Shown: positions 35,797 through 46,700 of the stretch, piece after piece | Position numbering within the stretch: position 1 is the stretch's first letter | How the letters are laid out: the number at the start of each line of letters is the position of its first letter | Source: Phormidium willei BDU 130791 | GTDB taxonomy: Bacteria > Cyanobacteriota > Cyanobacteriia > Cyanobacteriales > Geitlerinemataceae | Assembly: GCA_001637315.1 (NCBI GenBank) | Contig: LSZA01000005.1 | Coordinates: 21,567 to 85,566, forward strand | Length of the DNA: 64,000 nt | Reading direction: 5' to 3' | The notes under the pieces: generated by a model | The model's database searches: none | What the model saw: only the letters and a program-made list of their open reading frames with translations | What the model was told of the DNA's origin: nothing | Position numbers and translations under genes: made by a program

Positions 35797-37467
35797 ATGT
35801 CTGTTTCCTCCCTATCTCCCACCCTGTCCAAAATCGCGACCCTCCCTGACGATGTGGTTCATGCGATCGCCGCCGGAGAAGTCATCGACTCCCTGGCCGC
35901 CGTCGTCCGAGAACTTGCCGAAAACGCCCTCGACGCCGGAGCCAGCCGCATTGCCGTCTCCGTAGACCCCCAACAGTGGCGCGTCCGCGTCGCCGACAAC
36001 GGCTGTGGCATGACTCACGACGACCTCCAACAGGCCGCCCGCCCCCACAGCACCAGTAAAATTAAACACCTCGACGATCTCGAACGCATCACCAGTCTCG
36101 GCTTTCGCGGCGAAGCCCTCCATAGCCTCGCCCAACTGGCCCAACTCCACATCTACAGTCGCCAGGGCGAGGACCCCGGCTGGCACGCCTCCTATAGCCA
36201 TCACGGCCGCATCACCCGCCTCATCCCCGCCGCCGTCGCCCCCGGAACCGTCGTTGAAGTCCATCAGGTATTCCAACGCTGGCAACAACGGCGAGAGGCC
36301 CTTCCCAACCCCCCTCAACAACTGCGGGCCGTCCAACTCACCCTCTATCACCTGGCCCTTTGCCATCCCCAGGTCTCCTGGCAAGTCCGCAAAGCTGAAA
36401 AACCCTGGTTTAGCCTCAGCCCAGGCCAAAATGCCCAGCAAATTCTCCCTCAACTGTTGCGAGGCGTCAGTCGTCACGACCTCTATTACAGCCAGAGTGA
36501 GACCTTAGAACTCGTACTCGGTCGGCCCGATCGCTGTCATCGCGGCCGCCCCGACTGGCTCAAATTCGCCGTTAACGGGCGCATTGTCAACCTCCCTAAC
36601 TTTGAACAGACCCTGCTGAGTACCCTCTCGCGATCGCTACCTCGCCACCGCTATCCCCTCTGTTTCCTTCATCTCCACATCCCCCCCCAACAGATCGATT
36701 GGAACCGCCATCCCGCCAAACGGGAAATCTACCTACAAAACAGCGACCACTGGCAAAGCCAACTCCGTGAAACCCTCGATCGCACCCTCACCCTCGACAG
36801 ACACGACGGCAGCGACCATTCCCGCGTCCGTCAACTGCTGCAAGTCCAAGAATCCTCCGGCCAGTACCACATCCAAGAAGCCGCCATAGACCCCACTCAG
36901 GAGTCCCAGAAGACCCCTGAACGCCCCCTCATGCCCCTGCGAGCCATTGGCCAAGCCAACCGCACTTATATCGTCGCCGAACACCCCGACGGAGTCTGGC
37001 TCGTCGAACAGCATATCGCCCACGAACGAGTCATCTACGAACAACTGCGCCAAGACTGGGCCTTACAAGACCTCGACCCGCCCATCATTCTCTCCGGTCT
37101 CACCCCCGCCCAACTCAACAACCTACAGAACATTGGCATCACCGTTGACCCCTTTGGCGACGGACTTTGGGCCTTGCGCCAAGCCCCCATCCCCCTCGCC
37201 CAACGAGACGACTGCCCCGAAGCCCTACGAGAACTGAGCCAAGGCAGCCTCGAAGAAGCACAAGTCGCCACCGCCTGTCGCAGTGCCATTCGCAACGGAA
37301 CCCTCCTCACCCTCAAAGAAATGCAGCAACTGCTCGATCGCTGGCAACAAACCCGTAACCCTCACACCTGCCCCCATGGACGACCCATTTATCTCCCCCT
37401 CAACGAGTCCTCCCTCGGCCGTTACTTCCGCCGCAGTTGGGTCATCGGCAAAAGTCATGGAATTTAA
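35797..37467 (+). CDS. mutL: DNA mismatch repair protein MutL
   Basis: A 556-residue MutL. The N-terminal GHKL ATPase domain has the expected motifs: VVRELAENALDAGA (motif I, with the catalytic Glu and Asn), VADNGCGM (motif II), RPHSTSKI and LGFRGEALHSLAQLA (motif III). The C-terminal dimerisation domain has a variant of the endonuclease signature: EQHIAHERVIYE where DQHAxxExxxxE is usual, together with ACRSAIRNG and CPHGRP, which are the other metal-site elements. The Asp-to-Glu and Ala-to-Ile changes leave nuclease activity uncertain. The N-terminus reads AAGEVIDSLAAVV where most MutL have RPASVV. MutL couples MutS mismatch recognition to strand incision. The gene is alone; purA follows after about 100 bases. 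Confidence 0.93.
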   Translation: MSVSSLSPTLSKIATLPDDVVHAIAAGEVIDSLAAVVRELAENALDAGASRIAVSVDPQQWRVRVADNGCGMTHDDLQQAARPHSTSKIKHLDDLERITSLGFRGEALHSLAQLAQLHIYSRQGEDPGWHASYSHHGRITRLIPAAVAPGTVVEVHQVFQRWQQRREALPNPPQQLRAVQLTLYHLALCHPQVSWQVRKAEKPWFSLSPGQNAQQILPQLLRGVSRHDLYYSQSETLELVLGRPDRCHRGRPDWLKFAVNGRIVNLPNFEQTLLSTLSRSLPRHRYPLCFLHLHIPPQQIDWNRHPAKREIYLQNSDHWQSQLRETLDRTLTLDRHDGSDHSRVRQLLQVQESSGQYHIQEAAIDPTQESQKTPERPLMPLRAIGQANRTYIVAEHPDGVWLVEQHIAHERVIYEQLRQDWALQDLDPPIILSGLTPAQLNNLQNIGITVDPFGDGLWALRQAPIPLAQRDDCPEALRELSQGSLEEAQVATACRSAIRNGTLLTLKEMQQLLDRWQQTRNPHTCPHGRPIYLPLNESSLGRYFRRSWVIGKSHGI

Positions 37468-37559
37468 ACCATGCTAAGTATTGCGAAGTTTTCCCCCCAA
37501 CTGTTGACAAGTGTTACGGGGAGTATCCATAATTTTGGATTGTGTAAACTTAACCCTAA

Positions 37560-38906
<1,347 letters not shown>

Positions 38907-38954
38907 CCCAAAATCCGGAAGAAGGTGTGCCTATTGCCTTCTTCTCCTACGTGT

Positions 38955-38960
38955 TACAAT
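38955..38960 (+). promoter_or_regulatory. Candidate -10 element of rplY
   Basis: TACAAT about 54 bases before the rplY start codon, with a TTG-containing string (TATTGC at 38932-38937) 17 bases upstream as a weak -35. Confidence 0.4.
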
Positions 38961-39013
38961 GAAATGCTTGGCTGCTTAAAATTAAGGTTTGTAGATAACC
39001 GCAACAGACGACT

Positions 39014-39652
39014 ATGCAACTGACTGTAGAATGTAAATCCCGCCCTGAAGGGAGTAAACCCAAAGCCTTACGACGAGAGGGATTTGTTCCTGCCGTCCTC
39101 TATGGACATGATGGAACCAACTCCCTGGAATTAGTTGTTGACGAGAAATCCGTTCAACAACTTCTCAAAGATCCCAACGTATCCAATAGTCTGATTAAAG
39201 TTACCGTCGCCGATGGAGGCTGGAGCGGACAAACCCTGCTACGGGAAGTGCAAATGCACCCCTGGAGAGGCTATCCCTACCACCTCAGCTTCTTCTCCGT
39301 CGCCTCCCAAGCCACGGTACAAGTCGATCTGCCCCTCAACTTCGTGGGTGAACCCGTTGGCGTGGTTCGTGATGGCGGTATCCTGGAAACCCAGGTCAAC
39401 GACGTGGCTGTTGAATGCGCCCCCGACAATATCCCCGAAACCATTGATATCGATGTGTCCGCCCTGGAAATGGGAGGCAGTATGCACTTAAGTGAAGTCA
39501 CCTTCCCTGAAGGAGTCCGAGCAGTCACGGATACTGACTTACTTCTCGTCACCATTCAAGCACCTCGTGTTGCTCAAACCGAAGAAGACGAAAGTGCAAC
39601 GTCAGAAGCCAGCAAACTCCTCGATGCCCTCGAAGAAGCCAGCGAAGACTAA
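39014..39652 (+). CDS. rplY: Large ribosomal subunit protein bL25 (Ctc form)
   Basis: A 212-residue bL25 of the long, CTC-type. The N-terminal domain (residues 1-90, with KALRREGFVPAVLYG and LREVQMHPWRGYPYHL) binds 5S rRNA. The second, beta-rich domain (about 95-190) has VDLPLNFVGEPVGVVRDGG and SALEMGGSMHLSEV. The tail is acidic (EEASED). It forms part of the central protuberance of the 50S subunit. A good intrinsic terminator follows 35 bases after the stop. Confidence 0.95.
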   Translation: MQLTVECKSRPEGSKPKALRREGFVPAVLYGHDGTNSLELVVDEKSVQQLLKDPNVSNSLIKVTVADGGWSGQTLLREVQMHPWRGYPYHLSFFSVASQATVQVDLPLNFVGEPVGVVRDGGILETQVNDVAVECAPDNIPETIDIDVSALEMGGSMHLSEVTFPEGVRAVTDTDLLLVTIQAPRVAQTEEDESATSEASKLLDALEEASED

Positions 39653-39687
39653 ATTGGTTTCAAGGTTCGACGGCAGATTTGCCCACC

Positions 39688-39715
39688 AAAAACCAGGGAA
39701 TGACCCTGGTTTTTT
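39688..39715 (+). terminator. Rho-independent terminator after rplY
   Basis: A 7-base stem (ACCAGGG and CCCTGGT), extended by A-T pairs, with loop AATGA and a T run after it. This is a textbook intrinsic terminator and, with its A run on the other side, could work in both directions. Confidence 0.9.
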
Positions 39716-39738
39716 CATGTCCATATCACCCCCTCTTG

Positions 39739-39907
39739 CCTCTGGTCTCTTGCCATCCCCTCTTGGGAGGGGTTAGGGGTGGGTGATGCCTTCTTCCCCC
39801 CTCTGGTCTCTTGCCATCCCCTCTTGGGAGGGGTTAGGGGTGGGTGATGCCTTCTTCCCCCTGTTCCGGTGTTCCCTGTTCCCTGTTCCCTATTCCCTAT
39901 TCCCTTC
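39739..39907. repeat. 61-base tandem duplication followed by TTCCCTG heptamers
   Basis: Two copies of a 61-base unit lie head to tail (39739-39799 and 39800-39860). Each holds a 6-base hairpin (CCCCTC-TTGG-GAGGGG). A TTCCCTG/TTCCCTA heptamer array follows at 39871-39907, ending about 10 bases before the start of the PfkB gene. The heptamers belong to the same family as those at 7069 and 48515. Confidence 0.85.
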
Positions 39908-39916
39908 TTCTAAATC

Positions 39917-40897
39917 ATGTCCAAATACAACCTCTATGCCCTCGGTAATGCCCTCGTTGACTTTGAATTTGAGTTAGATGAGACTAAACTCTCGAGCCTC
40001 GGAATTGATAAAGGGGTGATGACTCTCATTGACGAAGAGCGTCATCATCATCTTGTCAGTGAACTGGCTCCCCATGAAGTTAAGAAAGCTTGCGGCGGTT
40101 CATCGGCGAACACTGCGATCGCCGTCAGTCAGTTTGGCGGCCGTAGTTTCTACTCCTGTCGCGTCGCCAACGATGACAGTGGCCTGTTTTATCTCGAAGA
40201 CTTACAACGATGTGGCGTTGACAGCAACATTCACCCGAACGCTCGCCCCGACGGCGTGACCGGCAAATGCTTAGTGTTCGTCACGCCCGACGCCGATCGC
40301 ACCATGAACACCCACCTCGGGATTGCGGCCGAGTTTTCCAGCCAGGAGTTAGTTCCCGAAGCCATCACCGACTCTGACTATCTCTACATCGAAGGCTATC
40401 TCGTCAGTTCCCCCACCGGTAAAGCCGCCGCCATCGAAGCCCGCAACTTAGCCCAAACCTCTGGCGTCAAAACCTCCCTCTCTCTCTCCGATCCCAACAT
40501 GGTGAGTTTCTTCAAACCGGGATTATTGGAGATGATTGGCGACGGACTCGACTTCCTCTTTGCCAACGAAACCGAAGCCCTTAAACTGGCCGAAACGAAC
40601 GATCTCAACCAGGCGATCGCCCATTGTCAAACCCTCGCCAAACAATTCGCCATCACCCGAGGCCCCCAAGGCTCCCTAATTTTCGACGGAGACTCTATCA
40701 TTGAACTCGATGCCGTCCCCGTCAACGCCATCGACACCGTTGGCGCCGGAGATATGTACGCCGGAGCGTTACTCTATGGAATCACCCAGGGTATGAGCCT
40801 CCCAGATGCCGGAAAACTCGCATCTAAAGCCGCCGCCCGCGTCGTCTCCAGCCTTGGCCCCCGCCTCGAACCTCAAGAAACTCGTTCCCTCCTATAA
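39917..40897 (+). CDS. PfkB-family sugar/nucleoside kinase (adenosine kinase-like)
   Basis: A 326-residue ribokinase-family protein. The N-terminus YNLYALGNALVDFEFELD opens the fold; ACGGSSANTAIAVSQFGG is PfkB signature 1; DTVGAGDMYAGALLYGI (about residues 275-291) is signature 2, with the catalytic Asp in GAGD and the anion hole. Relatives with this pattern are annotated as adenosine kinase or ribokinase; the substrate cannot be fixed from sequence alone. The start lies directly after a heptamer repeat and has no clear ribosome-binding site. A perfect 14-base inverted repeat follows the stop codon. Confidence 0.88.
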   Translation: MSKYNLYALGNALVDFEFELDETKLSSLGIDKGVMTLIDEERHHHLVSELAPHEVKKACGGSSANTAIAVSQFGGRSFYSCRVANDDSGLFYLEDLQRCGVDSNIHPNARPDGVTGKCLVFVTPDADRTMNTHLGIAAEFSSQELVPEAITDSDYLYIEGYLVSSPTGKAAAIEARNLAQTSGVKTSLSLSDPNMVSFFKPGLLEMIGDGLDFLFANETEALKLAETNDLNQAIAHCQTLAKQFAITRGPQGSLIFDGDSIIELDAVPVNAIDTVGAGDMYAGALLYGITQGMSLPDAGKLASKAAARVVSSLGPRLEPQETRSLL

Positions 40898-40905
40898 CCG
40901 TAAAC

Positions 40906-40946
40906 GGTGGACAGTTGAGCGCACCATGACCCCTCAACTGTCCACC
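40906..40946. terminator. Perfect 14-base inverted repeat (probable terminator hairpin)
   Basis: GGTGGACAGTTGAG and CTCAACTGTCCACC pair perfectly around a 13-base loop. It starts nine bases after the PfkB stop and ends about 20 bases before the next start. There is no T run, so termination, mRNA protection or a protein-binding site are all possible. Confidence 0.6.
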
Positions 40947-40967
40947 CTTAACCCTTAACGATAAACA

Positions 40968-42488
40968 ATGTCTTCCCTTCCCCCTCTGATTCAGCAGATG
41001 CAGCAACCGGAGTTTTACCCCCATCCGGTGACGCAACCGATTGAACTCAAACAAACTCATGGCTCGTTTGTTCTGTTGACGGGAGAGTTTGTCTACAAAG
41101 TCAAAAAATCTGTTGATTTGGGCTTTTTTGACTATTCGACGGTGGAGAAACGGAAGCATTTTTGTCAAGAGGAATTACGTTTAAATCAACGAGGTGCGCC
41201 GGGTATCTATTTGGCGGTCTTACCGATTCTCCAGCACGGCGATCGCTTTCTCTTAGATAGCAACGACAATAGCGATAAAAACCCCGTTGACTATACCCTG
41301 AAAATGCGACAGTTTCCCAAAGATAATCTCTTTGTGGACTTACTCGATCGCGGAGAACTCACTCACGCTCAGATGGAAGACTTGGGGCGACTGGTGGCTG
41401 ACTATCACGCTGAAGCCGCCACGAGCGAGGAGATTTCTCAGTTTGGAGAAATTGCCGCCATTCGTGAAGCCATTGACGACAACTATTACTATACTCAAGC
41501 CTATATTGGGCGAGTTCAAAGCCAACAACAGTTTCAAGAGACCAAAGCCTATAGCGATCGCATTTTTACAGACCATCCCGACTGGTTTCAAGCACGAATC
41601 GCCAACGGTAAAATTCGCAACTGTCACGGGGATTTACACCTACGCAACATTGCCCTTTGGGGCGATCGCATTCTCCTGTTTGACTGCATCGAATTTAACC
41701 AATCTTTTCGCTATGTCGATGTCCTATACGATGTCGCCTTTACCGTCATGGATTGTCAAGCCAGGGGACGGCCCGATTTAGGAAACACCTTCCTCAACAC
41801 CTATCTCGAATGGACAGGAGATTGGCAAGGATTGCGCGTTTTACCCCTCTATCTCAGCCGTCAGGCCTATGTTCGCGCCAAAGTGACCTCCTTCCTTCTC
41901 GACGACGATTCCATCCCCCCCCAGGAGAAAGAAGCCGCCGCTAAGACCGCTGCTGACTACTATCGTCTCGCCTGGAGCTATACTCAATCCAAGTCCGGGG
42001 AAATTATTATGATGTCCGGGTTATCGGGGTCTGGTAAAAGTACGACAGGCCGACAAATTGCTCAAAGCCAAGGTGGGATTCAAATTCGCTCTGATGCAGT
42101 TCGTAAACACCTCGCAGGTGTTCCTCTCAGTCAACGGGGTCCTCAAGAGATCTATAGCCCTGAAATGAGCGATCGCACCTATAGCCAACTCGCCGACTTA
42201 GGAGTCATGTTAGCCGAGTTAGGCTGGACTGTCATTCTGGATGCTAAATACGATCGCCGCCGCTGGCGAGATAAGGTTCACGAGCGATCGCAAGCCGCGA
42301 ACATTACCCTAAAAATTGTTCATTGTCAAGCCCCGTTAGCGGTCTTAGAAGCCCGTCTCCAGCAACGAACTGGGGATATCGCTGATGCGACCGCTGACCT
42401 TCTCGCCAAGCAAGCTGAACAGGCGGAAGACTTCACGCCCTACGAGCGATCGCTCCTCATGGATTCCCCCGACTCTAACCTGAATTAA
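40968..42488 (+). CDS. Fusion of aminoglycoside-phosphotransferase-like and P-loop kinase domains
   Basis: A 506-residue two-domain protein. The N-terminal 320 residues have the APH/choline-kinase fold: a catalytic loop in NCHGDLHLRNIALW (about 215-228) and a metal-binding Asp in LLFDCIEFN. The C-terminal 170 residues are a small P-loop kinase with Walker A MSGLSGSGKSTTGR (near 350) and lid-like basic residues in KYDRRRWRDK. This fusion is widespread in bacteria, including cyanobacteria, but has no established substrate; the kinase domain resembles gluconate or zeta-toxin-type kinases. It acts in the cytoplasm, presumably on small molecules. A free-standing gene after the inverted repeat, convergent with the DUF2214 gene. 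Confidence 0.88.
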   Translation: MSSLPPLIQQMQQPEFYPHPVTQPIELKQTHGSFVLLTGEFVYKVKKSVDLGFFDYSTVEKRKHFCQEELRLNQRGAPGIYLAVLPILQHGDRFLLDSNDNSDKNPVDYTLKMRQFPKDNLFVDLLDRGELTHAQMEDLGRLVADYHAEAATSEEISQFGEIAAIREAIDDNYYYTQAYIGRVQSQQQFQETKAYSDRIFTDHPDWFQARIANGKIRNCHGDLHLRNIALWGDRILLFDCIEFNQSFRYVDVLYDVAFTVMDCQARGRPDLGNTFLNTYLEWTGDWQGLRVLPLYLSRQAYVRAKVTSFLLDDDSIPPQEKEAAAKTAADYYRLAWSYTQSKSGEIIMMSGLSGSGKSTTGRQIAQSQGGIQIRSDAVRKHLAGVPLSQRGPQEIYSPEMSDRTYSQLADLGVMLAELGWTVILDAKYDRRRWRDKVHERSQAANITLKIVHCQAPLAVLEARLQQRTGDIADATADLLAKQAEQAEDFTPYERSLLMDSPDSNLN

Positions 42489-42522
42489 ACACAAGATGAT
42501 CTAGAATTTCAGTGATTCATTC

Positions 42523-42978
42523 TTAACGACTCCCAAATCCTCGGGCCATCAAAATCGCAAACAAAGGAATTAGTAAAAATCCCACAATTTCCACACTAAC
42601 TAGGGTCGATAGCACCTGAAACTTGACTCGACTCAACACCGGCGCCGCCGACTCCCGCAACTCCTTAATCCAGAGAATAAAGGTGATTGTCGGATAAATT
42701 GATAACGCTCCCACAAACAAAAATAAACCGATTTTTGTCCAAAAAATGGGATTGTTCATATAATAAGCAGCCCCTTTCCCAAAATAGAGGACGCGCCAAA
42801 TTCCAGTCACGAGAACCATAATCGCCGACAGTCCATACACAGAATCCGCAATCACAATCCGTTGCGCTTCCTCAAAACTGAGACGTTCTCGAAGACTAAT
42901 TCGTTCAACCACCAGAGCGGCGATCGCCAACATAAAGGCAATATAGTGAAAATAGGCAACAATAGCACTGTTTAACAT
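42523..42978 (-). CDS. DUF2214 family membrane protein
   Basis: A 151-residue protein with four membrane helices at about residues 7-25, 44-64, 78-100 and 126-148. The first helix has a conserved His (YFHYIAFMLAIA), and SVYGLSAIMVLVTGIWRV with FYGK-like residues after it matches DUF2214. Charged loops such as ERISLRERLSFEEAQR separate helices 1 and 2. The conserved His residues hint at heme or metal binding, but this has not been shown. It is a single gene in the reverse direction, with a long upstream region. Confidence 0.85.
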   Translation of the reverse strand: MLNSAIVAYFHYIAFMLAIAALVVERISLRERLSFEEAQRIVIADSVYGLSAIMVLVTGIWRVLYFGKGAAYYMNNPIFWTKIGLFLFVGALSIYPTITFILWIKELRESAAPVLSRVKFQVLSTLVSVEIVGFLLIPLFAILMARGFGSR

Positions 42979-43755
42979 GATTGACTCTCTACAGATTCCT
43001 AAAAAATTGACAAAAAATTGACAAAAAAAAGCCCATTAAGACCTTAAACAACCGTTGCTAGCCTCAACTCAACACAAACTTGCCTTAAGCCAAACCTTGA
43101 ATCCAACTTGGGACTCGACCGCCGCCAGGCTCAACGGTTGGGCCAGACCTTGAGCCAGACCTTGGGCCAGACCTTGAGCAAAGATTTACTCAACAACGAT
43201 ACTATCATAATTTTCGACAAACCTAGGTTAGAGAGAGACCCCCCAGCCCCCGCCGCGATCGCCAATTCGTCAACAAACCATTACCCAGGTTGCCAGAGTG
43301 GGGTATTTTCAACTAAGATTTATGCTCTAAAATCGAAATAGGTAGTCGAGATCGGCCGTTGTCAGAACGAGATCCAAGGCATTGTTCCTAACCCAAAGCC
43401 GCTTTGCCAACGAATTGACGTTCAAAGCAAGTCCTTGTTGAAACCCCCCTCCCGAATGGGATGGTCAGCTTTATCCGAGGCGATCGTGGCAAATCGTACC
43501 TCAAAGCTGACGCTGTAACGTAACGTTTCCGATGCAGATCCCCCCACATCCAGTCCCACGTAAAATCCCACGTACATCCCCGACTCACAATGTCCCACCG
43601 GCAACTGTGGGACGTTATCATCTCTGTGACGATCTTCAGGATGGCCATCCTAGACCCTGGGAGTCGATCTCCAACCCCAAACTCTGACGCTTAATCTCTC
43701 GAACTATCCCACCCACAAAAAAAAGCTAAAATACCCATCACGTAGAGGAACGAAC
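42979..43755. other. Intergenic region of about 780 bases upstream of glutamate synthase
   Basis: Located between the divergent DUF2214 and glutamate synthase genes. It contains a 12-base triplicate (next entry), a short poly-A run near 43717-43724 and a TAAAAT (43727-43732) that may be the glutamate synthase -10, 24 bases before its start. Open frames here (for example 43388-43648 reverse) lack any family features. I looked for a glutamine riboswitch and found no convincing one. The rest shows nothing I can name. Confidence 0.5.
43142..43177. repeat. 12-base tandem triplicate
   Basis: Three copies of GCCAGACCTTG[AG] in direct tandem (43142-43153, 43154-43165 and 43166-43177), differing only at the last base. 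It is part of the noncoding region. Confidence 0.85.
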
Positions 43756-46700
43756 ATGGATCGAATGGGCATCAACCGCAACGCCAACCAGCCGACAACC
43801 CCGCAAACCGACCCCAACCGAGCCGCCAGTGCGCCTCGGGAGGGACAACGGTGGCTCGTTGAAGAACGAGATGCTTGTGGAGTTGGCTTCATTGCCGCAC
43901 CGAACGGACAGGGCAACCATGACATCGTCGGTAAAGCCCTCGCCGCCCTCTCCTGTCTCGAACATCGGGGTGGATGCAGTGCCGACGACGACTCCGGAGA
44001 CGGAGCCGGGATTCTCATGGCCATTCCTTGGACCCTGATTGAACAATGGTGTCAAGAGAACAACCTGACTCCAGGGGTTCGTGAGCGCATGGCCGTGGCC
44101 ATGATCTTTTTGCCCCAAGACGAAGAAACCGCCCAAGAAGCCCGGGACGTCGTCAACGAAAACCTAGAAAAAACTGGATTTAACATCATCGGTTGGCGTG
44201 TAGTTCCCGTCAATCCTGACGTTCTCGGTCCCCAAGCCAAAACCCTCCAGCCGCAAATCGAGCAAGTCATTGTCAGCCATAACGAACTCGACGGAGACGA
44301 ACTCGAACGGGCCACCTTCTACGCACGGCGTTTGATTGGCAAAAACCTAAACGAGCATCCTGCCATCCAATGGGGCTATAACTTCTACATCTGCTCCCTC
44401 TCCAACCGCACCATCGTCTACAAAGCCATGGTGCGCTCAGCCGTCCTGGGAGACTTCTACCGCGACCTGCCAAACCCCGACTGCACCAGCTCCTTCGCCG
44501 TCTATCACCGCCGCTTCAGCACCAACACCATGCCTCGCTGGCCCCTGGCACAACCCATGCGCCTACTGGGTCATAACGGCGAAATCAATACCCTCCTCGG
44601 GAACATCAACTGGATGAAAGCCCGTAGCCAAGACCTACAGCATGACCTGTGGGGCGATCGCATCGACACCCTGCTGCCCATCGTTCACGCCGACAACAGC
44701 GACTCGGCCAACCTAGACAACGTCATGGAACTGTTAGTGCGTTCCGGGCGCAGTCCCCTCGAAGCCTTAATGCTGATGGTTCCCGAAGCCTACATGAACC
44801 AACCGGAACTCGAAGCCTATCCGGAAGTCTTGGACTTCTACAAATACTACAGCGGCGTTCAAGAAGCCTGGGATGGCCCCGCCCTGTTAGCCTTCAGTGA
44901 TGGTAAAGTCGTCGGTGCAGCCCTCGATCGCAACGGCCTACGGCCCGCTCGCTACATCCTCACCAAAGACGGCTTCGTGATCGTCTCGTCTGAAGCCGGA
45001 ACCGTCCCCATCGACCCCGCCAACATCCTCGAAAGCGGTCGCCTCGGACCCGGACAAACCGTTGCCGTTGACCTCGAACATCACAAACTCCTCAAAAACT
45101 GGGATGTCAAACGGCAAGTCGCCGCCAAACATCCCTTCGGCGAATGGGTTGCCGCTCGACCCATTTTGGGCAAAGCCGAGACCGACTCCCCCTTCCAAGT
45201 CGATGGCGAGAGCCTTGTACAACAACAAACCGCCTTCGGCTACACCAAAGAAGACGTCGATATGGTGGTGGTTCCCATGGCCCGAGATGCCAAAGAACCT
45301 ACCTTCTGCATGGGCGATGACATCCCCCTAGCCGTCCTCTCCGACAAACCCCGCCTCCTCTACGACTACTTCAAACAGCGCTTCGCCCAAGTCACCAACC
45401 CCGCCATCGACCCCCTGCGCGAAGGCTTGGTCATGTCCCTGGAAATGAAACTCGGACGACGGGGCAACCTCCTCGATCTCGCCCCCGGCCCCGATCGCCT
45501 ACTGCGTATCGAGAGTCCTGTCCTCGGAGAAAATGACCTCAGCGGCATCCGTAACAGCGTTCTCAAGACCGTAACCCTCTCGACCTTCTTTGACCTCAAT
45601 ACCGGGGCAGAGGGGCTAAAACCGGCAGTAGAAGCCCTCTGTGAGCAAGCCGCCGCCGCCATAGAAGACGGGGCTGAAATCCTCATCCTCAGCGATCGCA
45701 CTGACGCCAACAGCAACCCCAGCCTCATCGACGAAGACAACAGCTACATTCCCCCACTGCTCGCCGTCGGCGCCGTTCACCACTCCCTCATCGGCCGCGG
45801 CCTACGCATGAAAGCTTCCCTCGTCGTCGATACCGCCCAATGTTGGAGTACCCACCAGTACGCCTGTCTCATTGGCTATGGTGCTAGTGCCGTTTGCCCC
45901 TATCTCACCTGGGAAACCCTGCGTCAATGGGTCAACAACGATCGCACCCAATCCATGATGAAATCCGGAAAACTGCCGGAATTGACCCTAGCTGACGTAC
46001 AAGCCAACTACCGCAAAGCCGCCGAAGCCGGATTGCTGAAAATTCTCTCCAAAATGGGAATTTCTCTACTCACCAGTTACCAAGGAGCGCAAATCTTTGA
46101 AGCCATTGGTATCGGGGCTGACGTGCTTGACTTAGGCATGAAGGGAACAACCTCCCGCATCGGGGGGATGACCGTGGCAGACTTAGGGCGCGAAGTCCTC
46201 AGCTTCCACAAACGGGCTTTCCCCCATGTCGCCAAATTGGAAAACTACGGCTTCGTCCAATATCGCAAAGGGGGTGAATATCACGGCAACAACCCCGAAA
46301 TGACCAAAGTGCTGCACAAAGCCGTGCGCGAGCAGCAGTACGACCATTACGAAGTCTATAAAAATCACCTGATGAACCGTCCGGTGACCGCCCTGCGAGA
46401 CCTCTTAGACTTGGAGGGCGATCGCCCCTCGATTCCCCTAGAGGAGGTCGAACCCGTCGAAGCCATCCTCAAACGCTTCTGCACCGGAGGAATGTCCCTC
46501 GGCGCCCTCTCCCCAGAAGCCCACGAAACCCTCGCCATCGCCATGAACCGCATCGGCGGTAAATCCAACTCCGGCGAAGGGGGAGAAGATCCCGCACGCT
46601 TCCAAATCATTGATGACGTCGACGAAAACGGCTTCTCCAACATTCGTCCCCAACTCAAAGGCCTCAAATCCGGCGATACCGCCTCCTCCGCCATCAAACA

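Noticed and set aside
43388..43755. A glutamine riboswitch or other nitrogen-linked RNA in front of glutamate synthase
   Set aside because: GAGGAACGAAC near the start recalled the 3' end of the glnA motif, but the rest of the consensus (the CGTTCAT arm and the GGAAGTAGG stretch) is not there.
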